The notes beneath the pieces were generated by a model. It did no database searches and was not told where the DNA came from. It was given only the letters and a program-made list of their open reading frames with translations. Made by a program: the position numbers and the translations under genes. Below are positions 10,520 to 21,409 of a stretch of DNA of 64,000 bases, piece by piece (within the stretch, counting starts at the first letter, position 1; each line of letters begins with the position of its first letter). The DNA comes from Mesodorylaimus sp. YZB2_4. Taxonomy: Eukaryota > Nematoda > Enoplea > Dorylaimida > Dorylaimidae. The stretch spans positions 620,001 to 684,000 of the forward strand of contig JASANH010000647.1 of the NCBI GenBank assembly GCA_030248295.1. Reading direction: 5' to 3'.

Positions 10520-12140
10520 TCACTGCAGTGACATGCGATCCCTGGACATGTGATACTGACGGCAGATCAAAATTTCTGAGGAGTGCGCTGGCGAAAATGA
10601 CCATTGTTTTTTGGGTTTCATTGGAATCCAATCTTGCTTTGTCACCGGAACGCTGGGCGAACTGGGGGCGATAGGTATAAGATGCATGTCGCACTCTTCC
10701 GTATGACTTGAAGCTCGGGGAGCGCATGAACGTCGTTTATGTCTGATCGAAGCTGCACTCAACGGGTCCCGCTCTAATATCGAGGCATTCTTGACATCGG
10801 ACAGACGTCGTTGTCGAAAATGACAAAATAGCGATAAGAGGCAAAAATAATTCCTAAATCGTTTGCTAAAGGTCAAATAAATGAAAAAATTAGAGCTACA
10901 ATGGACCATAACCAAGAGATTGCTGAGGTCGATCAGGAAATAGAAGAGTGGCGTATGCAATGGCATGACTTCCGTGGGGTTTTCACTCTCTAGCGAACTC
11001 CAACTCTCATTTACACCATGCTGAGCGTCAAGTAATGCTTGTCCCGACGTGGAGAATGTCAAGTCTTCCGAGCTCAGTCCAAAAACGTCCATCGCATTCA
11101 GAATACAACCGAGGCAATTGCACGCCAGAAAAAATGTGGCGACAACAACCATCATGGTTGCAGTTGCGTGTTCTTTACATTGACGACGTGATAAAGAGGC
11201 CCGGAAGTGATTAGCTTGCCGAATCGTAACCACAACCATCGTGTTCAGGAATAATAATACTGCGAACGGTAGGGCGAACATAAATATAAAGTATAGCCAA
11301 TGCCCGTATATGTTCATGTAATCTCGATTGGCTTTTAGTGCCTGCACTACTTCTATTTCAGTGTCATTCCTCTGTTTCAGTTCGTATTCCCAGAACCGAC
11401 AAATGTTGTACATTACACTACAGATGGCCACAACCACCAATGCATAAACAGCTCTGCGCCAAGTGCACATTGTCCGAGCTGTGAACGGGTGCGAAACGGC
11501 CACGTAACGTTCAACAGTGATCCTGAAAATGTCCAAGATTACTCGACATCTGGTGTAGAGGGCATGGAAAACGAACATGTCACAGTTTTGTAATGGAGGC
11601 CATTTTTATCAGAATTCCTGTACTTTCGCCAACTGGAACCTAAGCACTGAACTATTGAAGGGGAGGGATAGAGCCAAACTCATGTAGCCAATAACAGCGC
11701 GATACTCACAGAACCATGGTCCAGACGGAACCAGTCTGAAAGATGCTGGTGAAAGGATACAAATAAACGGTCATGACGGCTACGGCCCGTTCTAATCTCT
11801 CGATGCACGGATTGTTGGATATGTAAGACATCGTAGCCACCGAACTGTACAGGGGAACTCCAGACACCAACAGGGCAGCATCGGTGATGGCAAGTCCAGC
11901 TAACAGTGTGTTTATGGAGGAGACTAATGGGCGATGGGTGAATATGCGGACCGTAATGATATTAGCAATCAGTCCAATCACTGCTACCACGATCATAAGG
12001 ATACCACACAGAAGACTAGCGTCAGCGTACGAGCTGTCATCAGCGACGCCGTCGTTGTCGTCGTGAGGCATTGTTAGATTCTGACCCCACGGTTCGCTTT
12101 CGGCTGAAGAATGATGAAACCAAAAGTTGTTCTCGTCCAT
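10520..12140 (-). CDS. FMRFamide-type neuropeptide receptor A (class A GPCR)
   Basis: Exons 12140..11710 and 11522..10520 (donor GTGAGT, acceptor TTTTCAG, phase 2) encode 477 residues. The N-terminus is acidic with sequon NLT. TM1-TM7 are all present: HRPLVSSINTLLAGLA after TM1, VERYVAVSHPF at the end of TM3, and NICRFWEYEL in the region before the second extracellular loop, a signature of the FMRFamide receptor/frpr group. TM7 ends NFFIYLTFSKRFR, in which NPxxY is replaced, as in related FMRFamide receptors. The third extracellular loop is enlarged by about 30 residues (with NES). The C-terminal tail is long, basic and Ser-rich. It is predicted to couple amidated neuropeptides to G proteins at the plasma membrane. 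The intron falls just before the ERY motif, unlike receptor C. Confidence 0.85.
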
Positions 12141-15100
12141 ACTGCTGCTATCGATTGGAGGGTCCTCTTAGGCAAGGCGGGAAACGGCTAGGTTTGGGTC
12201 TTTATTGGAGAACATCGAAGACTCATCTTTGACTGATGGCTGCAATAAAAATGACGTACATTTTTGGCCACAGCTTCATGTTTTTTCAAGACAGATAACG
12301 CGGGGAGAGGGTGGCTACCTTGCTAGGAAACTGCACAAGTGCTTGTTGCTCGAAGAGAAAGCTCTCAGACACGGACTAGCTCGACATCGGAAACCGATCC
12401 TCCGTCTTTGGTAAGACGTTGAAAATTCGATTAGCCCATGACGAAGCTTTGGCGCGGAGGGCTAATGAATTACTGGGACTTGCAGAGCCAAAGCTGTCCT
12501 GAGACCGCGCCGCTCTTCCTGGTCCGCGGCACGAAAGCCTCTCCTTTATTATTACTTCAATCTCGGACTCCCTGGACTGGTCGCCTTGCAAGGTCACATA
12601 AGCAAGACATAAACCAAACGACCACACGGCCCGACGTAAGCACGCGCCCTCCGACTCCGACCCCATAATTCGGGTGACGCTGAAAGTCTTGCGCAAAACC
12701 TACTCCAGACATGTTTCATTTAAAAACTATTAGCGAATGAAAAGGAATCCTACTCAGCATCTAACACGGATATGCACGGCTACACATGTCTTTGAGCTAA
12801 TGTTTGTCTGCTTCATTTTCCTGAACAAACATAACGAGCTAGGATAACGGATAAAAGCCCTCATACGTTCACGTCGGCTATTCCCAGCTTGTCCCCGCAC
12901 GAGCTCGTAGGACTAAAATTAGCGGTTATTACTTGTCATGTGCACAGGTAGTGTATCAGTAGACAAGAGTTTTTGAAGCGGAAAACAGCTAGGGAGGACA
13001 GGAAACAAGGTGCTTGAAAAAAAATGTCTTGAGAAAATCCGTGATGGGAGTGCCTATGATACCCCGTGATACACATGACAGTGCCGGTACAGTAAAATAT
13101 AACTCATCATTCATCAATTCATGTCACTGTCCAGTTTGAAAGCCTGATTGGCCCTCTGCATTGGAATCATACCCCACGCTCTAAACTTTGAGCACAAGTC
13201 ATGATCTAGGCAGCGTCCATCTTCTTCAACTGACTTTCTTTGACATTTTGGACATGCCCATCATTCACCAGAAGCCTCTAAACACTCAACCAATTTCAGC
13301 AGCTTGTCGAAAAAAAACCTGCTGAAACGCAAGCCATCCCCGGCTGGTTAGCCATTGAAGTGGTTTTTCCTCCCTGCTGCCTTTTCTGTGTGAGCCATAG
13401 GTTAGAAGAGAACAGGAGTAACGGATATCGACTAAAGAAGAACATATCCCCTGTGCTTACACACTGCCAACCTTGTTATCACCGAGAAGCCACAAATTTT
13501 GATGGAGCCAGTCGCACAATTCCACCCGTGACACACTTGTTATCCTCTTGCTTTGCTTTCAGGGGCGCCTGCCTTGCCATTATCTCAGATGCAATGAATT
13601 GTTCGGCTCGCTATCTAAAAAAAGACAAAGCGGGAGAAAAATTATTACACAAATTACCCGACCTCTAAAAAATGGGAATGCTTGTTACACTCGTCCAGTG
13701 AGTCGAGTGATTTGTGGGTGGGTAAAGTATCAGAGCAAATTTGGATATTATGACTGACGAACTCGATCTCTAACCCCTCGAGCAGGCATAAACGTATGAA
13801 ACACCAAAAACCAAATGAGGCAAAACGAGCTGCTCAAATGGTCCAGACGGAGAAGACAATAGCATATTTTCGCTTAGGACTCTTAGAAAACGGAAATCCG
13901 CCAGAAACTCGAAAAGCCCAGTCTCTGAGTAAGCAGCAGAAACCTATTACGTTCGCTATATTCTCTGAAAATGCTCGGTATGGCGGAAAAAACAAAACTT
14001 CCCTCCTAGCTGCTTATCCAGCTTTGCCCTGCATCAGCTAGGGTATAAAAGCCATTTTGGGTTAACAGCATCGACGCTTTGTCACTGTCGCAAATGACGA
14101 ACACTTTGCGCACAAACATTACCCAAAGGCTGCTACTGGAAGATGAAGACCATGGACAGACATTGGTTGCTTGGTATTACGTGTTTACGGGCTTGTTCGT
14201 TCCAGCGTGACATCATTGTTCACACTTATCGCGTAAAAATAAATCAACCGTTTCCTTGGCGCACCATCGGGAAAAGACTATCACAAAATTTGTTTTTCCA
14301 GAAGTTTTTCAAAGAAGAAATAATAAGCTTGTGTGGCGCAATGGCGCAAGAGGAGTTCTTGCAGACGTCTGCGGGTTCTAGCTAAATGATGCCCAACTAG
14401 TGATCGAAACTCAATGGAGGCAGACGATGCCTAACGAGTACTGCAAAAAACACCTTCTCTGAACACTATGCATGCACAGACTAGGCTTGGACAAAACGAT
14501 TCTATGGCGAATATTATTTCCGTTAGGTACGCGCCAATAATTGAAATGGCACTTTTGGATTGTTATCGAGAAATTATGTGCCGCAGGAATTTAGAAAAGA
14601 GTTAAATGAGATCATTGAATCGGAATTCTAGTCGCGCCGCCTATCCACAATCGCATTCACACCAAGGGGTCAGTCGCCAAGCTTTTGGCTTGGCTGAGCG
14701 AGTTGACATATCTGGATTGGAGTAGTATGTGATCCCCGCCAAAACATTAAAACATAATGTCAAGAAGTCACTCGACCTCGCCCTCAGTCTTCTCATTATT
14801 CCTCAAACAAACAGCTTTTCCTCGCCTCCTTGTCTTACGACCGCTTTTGCAGAGGCCGGGGGTGACTTGGCTAATCTTCACCAACCATATGCAATACCAG
14901 TGAACTAAAGCTCAGGGGCCGATGAACGAAAGTACCAAATGGAAGAGGACGAGTGTAGGCGCTTCCGTGCGGGATCTTGTAACTTGTGCGGACCCAATTT
15001 ACGTTTCCTCATTTTGAACCTGTCCCAGCATTATCTATGCTGGAGATCTATCTGGGGAACGGGTAAAATTATACACGCTGTTCTCCGGATGCGTTAAGAT

Positions 15101-16577
15101 CAGGTTCTTCCTTTCGTCCTCCAGGTACGCATAACCTTTGTCTGCTTTCCCCGTGCCCAGTAATCTAGCAGCCGATTCAAGCGTAGGAGGACAGAAGATG
15201 CTTGAATGTGGGCATATACGGGACATGCAAGTAGGACATGGGCGTTGCCACGAGAAAAATGAGTGGTGAGCTTTACAAATATCCATTGCTAATGACACGC
15301 GTCCGCTCCCGGCCTTTCTTCTATCTTCCTGGTCGTCGACATGTACTTTGTGGTCACCTTACAGTATGTACGTCCTGCAACAGTAAAAAATAATGCAAGC
15401 GCATCTGCCCCTGGATGATACTGTACCAAGAGAAAGATAAAACGGAATGCGAAACTGAATATGAATGCCACAATGAAATATTTCGCACCATTCGCTTTTC
15501 CGCCCCCAATTACTGCATTTAAAATTAAAAACAATCTTCCCCAAGAACTGATGTGTATGTGGTAGCTAGAGGAAAAAGAAAGGGGGACGGTGATTATATA
15601 GCATGCCACACCATGATAACAACTATCGATTTTTGGCTGGCCCACATTCTTACCAAAATGTTGCTTTTGCCTAGCAAAGTATCTTGCACGATAGAAGCAG
15701 GGTATCGCAGAAATGATCGAAAATGTATTAGACTTGTCTTACAAGTTTCGTCGTTATTAGTCCACTGCGCACTTACGTTGTCCAAAACAAGGACAAGAGA
15801 GAGACAAGACTTGCGAGGCTGATTGGTTTAGGAGACAGCATGATAGGCGCCTTAGCAGATACCCTTCGTCAGCCTGCTATCAGGCTACCATGCAAAGAGC
15901 AATGTGATCGACGTCTGCGCCGGCGGCATATGAAACACATGGAGGAAGCGTTTTTGCATCGATAGTTTGTAAAGGAAAATAAGTTTTTCTCCTATTTTTA
16001 AAATATTGCTCAAAAATTAAGGTCACGACAGAACTGCCAGCGTGGAGATGAAATGCGTTTCGCCTCAAGTGAAGGTAGTCAAATGCTGGTGCTTCAGACG
16101 TCTGACCGCGAGTGACGGAAGTGCGATATGGGCATGTTAACGGCGATGGCCTGAACATTTTGCCAGTCCGTTGTTTATGGAATACAAGAAAAAAAACGAT
16201 TAGCACTACATTAGCGTCGAATAAGCAAGCGGTGCTTCGCTGAGGTGATATGACTGACATTTTTCTTGCTATAAAAACGTGGTCATAGCCAGAAGCTAAT
16301 ATTAATATGCCTACGAAATAATGCAACTACGAGTAATGCGAGCACTTTCGGGTCTGATGACAGGGAAAGCACCATTAGCAATCTGCACCGGAAAGCGTGT
16401 GCACCAGCGATAGTATGATCTCAGACTTTATTCGTGCTGCGAGGCATCTAGAAAGTGGTCATACCTGTGAAATCGCTGGTCGAGATAAAAGCAAGAGCAC
16501 ATGTAGTGTATACAATACAGAAAAACGCACATTATGTACATTGTACTAGGGACCATATCAAACAGAAAACATGGCTT
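12141..16577. other. Long intergenic region
   Basis: About 4.4 kb with no supportable exon. ORFs such as 13360-13668, 15289-15645 and 15880-16326 are short, lack conserved motifs and do not connect by splice sites. A minor inverted repeat (TTTCAGCAG / CTGCTGAAA) sits near 13297-13328. It probably contains regulatory DNA for receptor A, whose start is at 12140, but no element could be identified. Confidence 0.4.
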
Positions 16578-18136
16578 CTATTTGTGCATAGATCGCTTTG
16601 GCGATCGCCTACGGCGTTTTCTCGTCGAGTCAAAACCGGGGCTCGAAAACCCGATGAACCGTGCTGGCTTCATGTCTGGGATGTGTCCGGGGCCGATGTT
16701 TATGGTAGCTCCTTCGAAGAGGTTGGGCATGTTCTGCTGACCTATGGATAATACGTCGTCATGGAGAAGAGAGGGGGGACGAGGTTGGGGCGCGTTTCTG
16801 TTGATTGCAGCCCTGGATGCTGACTCAGGATTAGCAGAGCGATCGGCAGCTCGATCAAAGAAGTCCGCGCTTGGCGGCACGGCTCTCCAGCCATCCCTCG
16901 TTGATGAAAATCTCCACAATGTAGGCGATGGTTGTGCCAAAGCAATTGCAAATTGTGTGTTCGATTCAGCCCTTTCCGCACTTTTTGCGTTTTCATCACT
17001 GACGTCGGGCTCTACGGCGGAACTGGGGTTGTTGTAACTTGTAGCTCGAGCCAGCTGTTCATCAGTATTTGAAAATGAATGGCGATGGACTGGTTGGTCC
17101 TGGCTTGATATCGACCCTTTCTCAAGCATGGAAATGGGCGAAGGAGGTCCGCGAGGTGAATTTCGTAGTGGGTGCCGATCGGAAGGGTCTTCTTGGGATG
17201 CTGACGCATGATTGATCTGTCTCGGGCCAGGGCTCAACGGCCGTTGCATAGGGATTACATTATGTGATGTAGTCCACTGTTCCAATACGCCCGGAGCTAG
17301 TGGTGCCGGAGGCAATGGTTCCCCAGGAGGCCGACCAACGAAAGCGAACGGAGCAAGTGGCAGAGATTGACTTGGCACTGGGCCGCGCTGGGGTACCTGT
17401 TGGTCTTGAAACATAGCATCGTCCTGAAGTGCGAATTCTGGATGTTGGCGAAGGTTATCTTCTCTGACTGGTTCCCGTCTTCGAAAATGAACATTTGCAA
17501 ATGTGGGCTTGACCAGGGCTTGCGCGGACGGCGCTTCTTTTGGAGATGGTGCCAGAACTGGTGCCTCATCGTCTCCTTGGCCTTGCTGATCAATCACTGG
17601 TCCTGGTGCATTGAGTTCAAGGATAGGTGCGAAGACAGGAAATTGCCCTGAAGAAGGTCTTTCTGGAGGCGGGTTAAATGGTGAACGAGCGATTTCTTCG
17701 GGCGAGAAACTGGGTCCTCGAGCAGCGGGAACTTGATTCCCAAATTTAGTGTTAGGGCCTGGTGGGAATCCACGAATCGATTGGTGTTGAGGGCCGAACG
17801 ATGAACGGTCTGGCCCCTGAGGATTAGCAAACAAAGTGTTTGGCACGAACTGTTCTTTCTGGTCTCGGAATATAACCACAGTCACATTGGTATAGTCTGG
17901 ACAGTCTTGGCGGCTCATGCCAACGCAACAGTAGTAATCTATTCGATTTCCATGGCAGCAGATATCGGCAGCATCGATAGCTCTGCCTTGCAGGGCTGAT
18001 ATACAGAGGTCAGTGTGGTGAGGCAAACATCTCAATGGTTCTCCGGAATCATCGGTCAAATGTGTGGCTCCCTGAGGACACTTTGGAACTTCGTCAACAT
18101 GTTCCTCTGACCGAAGTAGGCCTGTCGCGATTGCCC
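16578..18136 (-). CDS. Eight-cysteine module plus proline/glutamine-rich protein, probably secreted; 5' exon not found
   Basis: One long exon of about 519 codons ends at TAG (16578). It has no initiator ATG near its start; a good acceptor (GACTTTCCAG, exon from 18136) implies an upstream exon, presumably with a signal peptide, which I could not find. About 20 residues into the exon is a compact module with eight cysteines spaced C-x16-C-x7-C-x14-CC-x8-CC-x7-C, including DICCHGN and DYYCCVGM, followed by sequon NVT. The pattern resembles small disulphide domains of extracellular and cuticle proteins, but I cannot name it. The remaining 430 residues are low complexity, rich in Pro, Gln and Ser, with PPAPLAPG-like segments and a basic end (RKRRRR) that could be a furin-type site. 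A matrix or cuticle role is inference. Confidence 0.6.
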
Positions 18137-18187
18137 CTGGAAAGTCAATGAAAGTCTTTTGCCTGAGGCGCAAACGCACAGAGAGTT

Positions 18188-18258
18188 TTACTCGAAGCGG
18201 TGAAGCCGTTCAGTCATGAAAAATTCGACCGCAGTCGGTCATTATCCGCTTCGAGTAA
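18188..18258. repeat. 13-bp perfect inverted repeat with 45-nt loop
   Basis: TTACTCGAAGCGG at 18188-18200 is the exact reverse complement of CCGCTTCGAGTAA at 18246-18258. It lies about 50 bp upstream of the cysteine-module exon, either in an intron or near its promoter. The adjoining TCGGTCATTATCC (18235-18247) recurs at about 19052-19064, which hints at an element boundary. Confidence 0.7.
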
Positions 18259-19990
18259 TCTTTTTGTGTAACAACTAGCGATAATCATATACGTCAAGCC
18301 CACATATACCTACCAAAAAGAAATAAGATAGTTGCTACAGTCTTTCCCATATCTAATCAAAATAAGTTCGGGCCACTTTCTTAAATTCTCAATATTTTTC
18401 CCACCCGTAAAATTTCATTTTTATACTCTTAACTTTGACTTGTACAGACTTCTAATTTTGAATTTTTGGGTCATTACTTGCAAAGTAGGTCAGAAGAGTC
18501 ACGCTTCTGGCACAGTGAGCATCGCATCGCGTCTGTCCCAAATTTTTATTTTCGTTACCTATATCTCAGGCGAAAGTGAAACTAATAGCGCACCGTTCGA
18601 CGCATGGATGAGCCAGATGCCAGATTCTGGGTCGCGTCATTAGATATCAACAATCAAATTTCACCTTGGGTCGACCAAGCGAACTGGGCAACTTATTATT
18701 TGTATATAAAAAATTTGGAGGGTAGGATATCTATCCTTATTGTGCATAACATACTTGTATACCACGAATTGATGGTTCGAGTGGCACCCCTTTAGGAATC
18801 AGTAATGCACCAAAAGGCCTGGGGAATACCGCAACTATCAGCTACCTACTGTAAGTACCCGACCCTCCATGCTCTCGACGGCGGTCATCATAAAGGCAAT
18901 CAGTACCTGTTTCTCCTGCGATTTTTTAAATGCTACATTAGAATGAAGTTTTACGGCAGGTGGCGCATACATTTTGACATGCAAACTGGTCAAATGCTGA
19001 TGCAACATATACTATACAAGCGAAATTTGTCATCTTCGAGTCCATAAGCGCTCGGTCATTATCCATGAGCTTCCTCCGTATGCCACTATACTGCAGCACA
19101 CATACTAGTTTAAGAGGCCAGAACTCTGCTTTATCCGATATTATTCATCAATCGCATGTGTCTCCTGCCAATTTCTTCTTTAGGCAAAAGTTTTAAGTCT
19201 GCTGTTTTGCCTCTGTCATAGCAGCTGCAGATGCCCGCACCAGAAAGGATTTGCGTCATATCATATGCTATAAATACAGTATGTTGAAGTCCCCGAGCAC
19301 ACAGGGACGTCGCCAAGTGTTTGCCAGGCCTAACTGCCCGCTGGAGTTTTTCCTGGGATAAAAAAAAAATTGTCCGTGTCGCTTCGAGTGCCGTACAGTG
19401 TGCACGGCATATCTGGGTGAGTCCAGAACACTTATCATTATTTCTGCTCACTCTAGTCCTTTCTATCATCATAGAATATCGATCTTTTTCCGCTTGCAAT
19501 ATATCATTCCAATTTTGTGTTCTATCCATCATTTCTGAGTGAAACATCAAAGGTAAGGGCGCATATGTATCGCATCACCTACCCGAAATGCATCACAATG
19601 CAGTACCGAGCCAATCTTCATTGCCTTTGCTGTAACTAGAGAAATGAGGATTACTTACTGGCAAACACAACGAGAGCCGATTGAGATAAAGTAAATACGT
19701 GTCCTCACTGTGCATCATTGCTCTTCCAGCCTCTTCGGTCCAAACGGAAATGAGCAGGCATTTGACTGCGTACATTCAGAGTGCATTAGTGTTTTTCACT
19801 GCAGGGCTGCTGTAGAAGACCATGAAGGTTCAGAACTTAGCTTCCGAGCTTCCGAAAGGCACTCTGCGTTAAAGGTGCTGCATATGCGCTTGAGTTCCGT
19901 GTCCTCGGTGTGTGTCAGTCCTAATCGATGTTAAACTGAACATACTTTACAGTTGACATAAAACGTTTGAAACAAAGGACGGCATTGGAA
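18259..19990. other. Intergenic spacer
   Basis: AT-rich region between the cysteine-module gene and the 3' end of receptor B. Only short ORFs of ordinary composition are present. No exon carrying a signal peptide in the right phase for the downstream gene could be confirmed. Confidence 0.35.
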
Positions 19991-21409
19991 CTAGGCTTCG
20001 TCTTGATCACTGATGACACCATCAATGTCATTGTCATTATCACGGTGCAGAGAAATAGGACTATAACTTTTGACTCGTATATTCATTCTAATGTCATTGG
20101 CCATTTGAGGAGTGAGCAAGTTGGAGCTGACAGTGCTTTCCGCGCTGACTTGTTGTGTAATTCCGTTCGGTCTTAAATAGTTGTGGTTGGCACTTGTGAG
20201 CAGTGGTGACAGCGCTGTCATTCGTTCATCATTTTTCGCTTTTTCCTTTTTACTTTCTCCTTCGACTACGATGTTATGGTCGTTGGTAGACACTTGCATG
20301 TACTTGATGCATCGACTAGGGCATAAACGAGATAGCATGCCGACCAGAAGTTGACGGTACTTTTGACTAAAAAAGTAATAGACAATTATGGAGCTGGCAG
20401 CATTGGTGACTACTAGAACATTGGAGATGTCGTTCAAGGCGAATAGCAGAGCCATGTGCCGCGGGTCGTAGAACCAATCCGGATGAGCCGCTTCCAGAAT
20501 GTTTAAAATGAAAAGTAAAGTATAGCAGCATATGAAAGTGATCACCACGATCACCATCATAATGGCCGTGCGATGCTCGCTGCGTTCTTTTCGATTCAGC
20601 GCTCGACGTCGTTGTCTCGACTGGCAAATAGTACGGATGATCAGAGAGTTTAGAATTACCAATATGGTAAATGGCACGGCGAAATGGGTCACGAGAAACA
20701 TACCGATATAGTAAATATTCATATAGGCCTTTCGATTTCGAAGTGCTGGTTCCACATCCACGTAATCTCTTACTTCAATCTCAGTTTCATTCGTAGTTTC
20801 ATTTTCGGGCATGTCACCATAGTCTAAGCGAAATTCGAAAAACCTGACTGCGTTGTAAGCAATGGCGAGGACGCACACAGAAATCAAGGCCATTCGAGAT
20901 CTTTGAACCGATGACCAGTTAGTTTGAAATGGTCTGCACACAGCTTGGTACCTTTCGATAGTTATAATCACGAAGGCCCAGACACTCGCGCTTTGCATGG
21001 TCAGTGCCAAAGGATAGATGTAAGCTGTACTGTAAGCTTGGGCGCTAAGCAATGTAGGCGTCTTATAATAGGCATATAATCCGGGTATGACAAAGGTGGG
21101 CACGGCGAGCAGACTGAGAATAAAGTCGATATAACCCGTCCCCATCAAAAGCACATTGATAGGTGATCGCATGGACGGGTTCGAATAGATAATTATTGAA
21201 AATACGTTGCCAACCAAACCGAATACGCACAAGGCCAGTGTTAGCCAAGCGATGGCAAAACTGATTCGGCGATAAGCGGTCGGGCTTTCACCTTCTTCCA
21301 CATTTGCACTGCTCGAACTTACTTCCACGATACTAACTGCTGTCGTGGTGGTAACATTGAATACAGTAGTCATAAGGGTCGAGCTCGTAGTTTCGGCGAC
21401 ATGAGCCAT
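19991..21409 (-). CDS. FMRFamide-type neuropeptide receptor B (class A GPCR), intronless
   Basis: A single 472-codon ORF from ATG (21409). The N-terminus is Thr/Ser-rich with sequon NVT. All seven membrane segments are present in one exon. Diagnostic features are NPSMRSPINVLLMGTGY after TM1, IERYQAVCRPF at the end of TM3, AYNAVRFFEFRL before an extracellular loop with three sequon-like N-x-T sites, and VVITFICCYTLLFILN in TM6. LNDISNVLVVTNAASSIIVY in TM7 is typical of the FMRFamide/myosuppressin receptor group. The tail carries a CPSRC pair that could be palmitoylated. It is closest by eye to receptor C (both have 'F..R(F)FE(F/Y)' and a PDWFYDP/PEYFYDP segment before TM7). The ligand is unknown. 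Confidence 0.9.
   Translation of the reverse strand: MAHVAETTSSTLMTTVFNVTTTTAVSIVEVSSSSANVEEGESPTAYRRISFAIAWLTLALCVFGLVGNVFSIIIYSNPSMRSPINVLLMGTGYIDFILSLLAVPTFVIPGLYAYYKTPTLLSAQAYSTAYIYPLALTMQSASVWAFVIITIERYQAVCRPFQTNWSSVQRSRMALISVCVLAIAYNAVRFFEFRLDYGDMPENETTNETEIEVRDYVDVEPALRNRKAYMNIYYIGMFLVTHFAVPFTILVILNSLIIRTICQSRQRRRALNRKERSEHRTAIMMVIVVITFICCYTLLFILNILEAAHPDWFYDPRHMALLFALNDISNVLVVTNAASSIIVYYFFSQKYRQLLVGMLSRLCPSRCIKYMQVSTNDHNIVVEGESKKEKAKNDERMTALSPLLTSANHNYLRPNGITQQVSAESTVSSNLLTPQMANDIRMNIRVKSYSPISLHRDNDNDIDGVISDQDEA

Noticed and set aside
13295-13330. TTTCAGCAG / CTGCTGAAA hairpin followed by no T-run
   Set aside because: Short arms in intergenic eukaryotic DNA; no link to any gene end.
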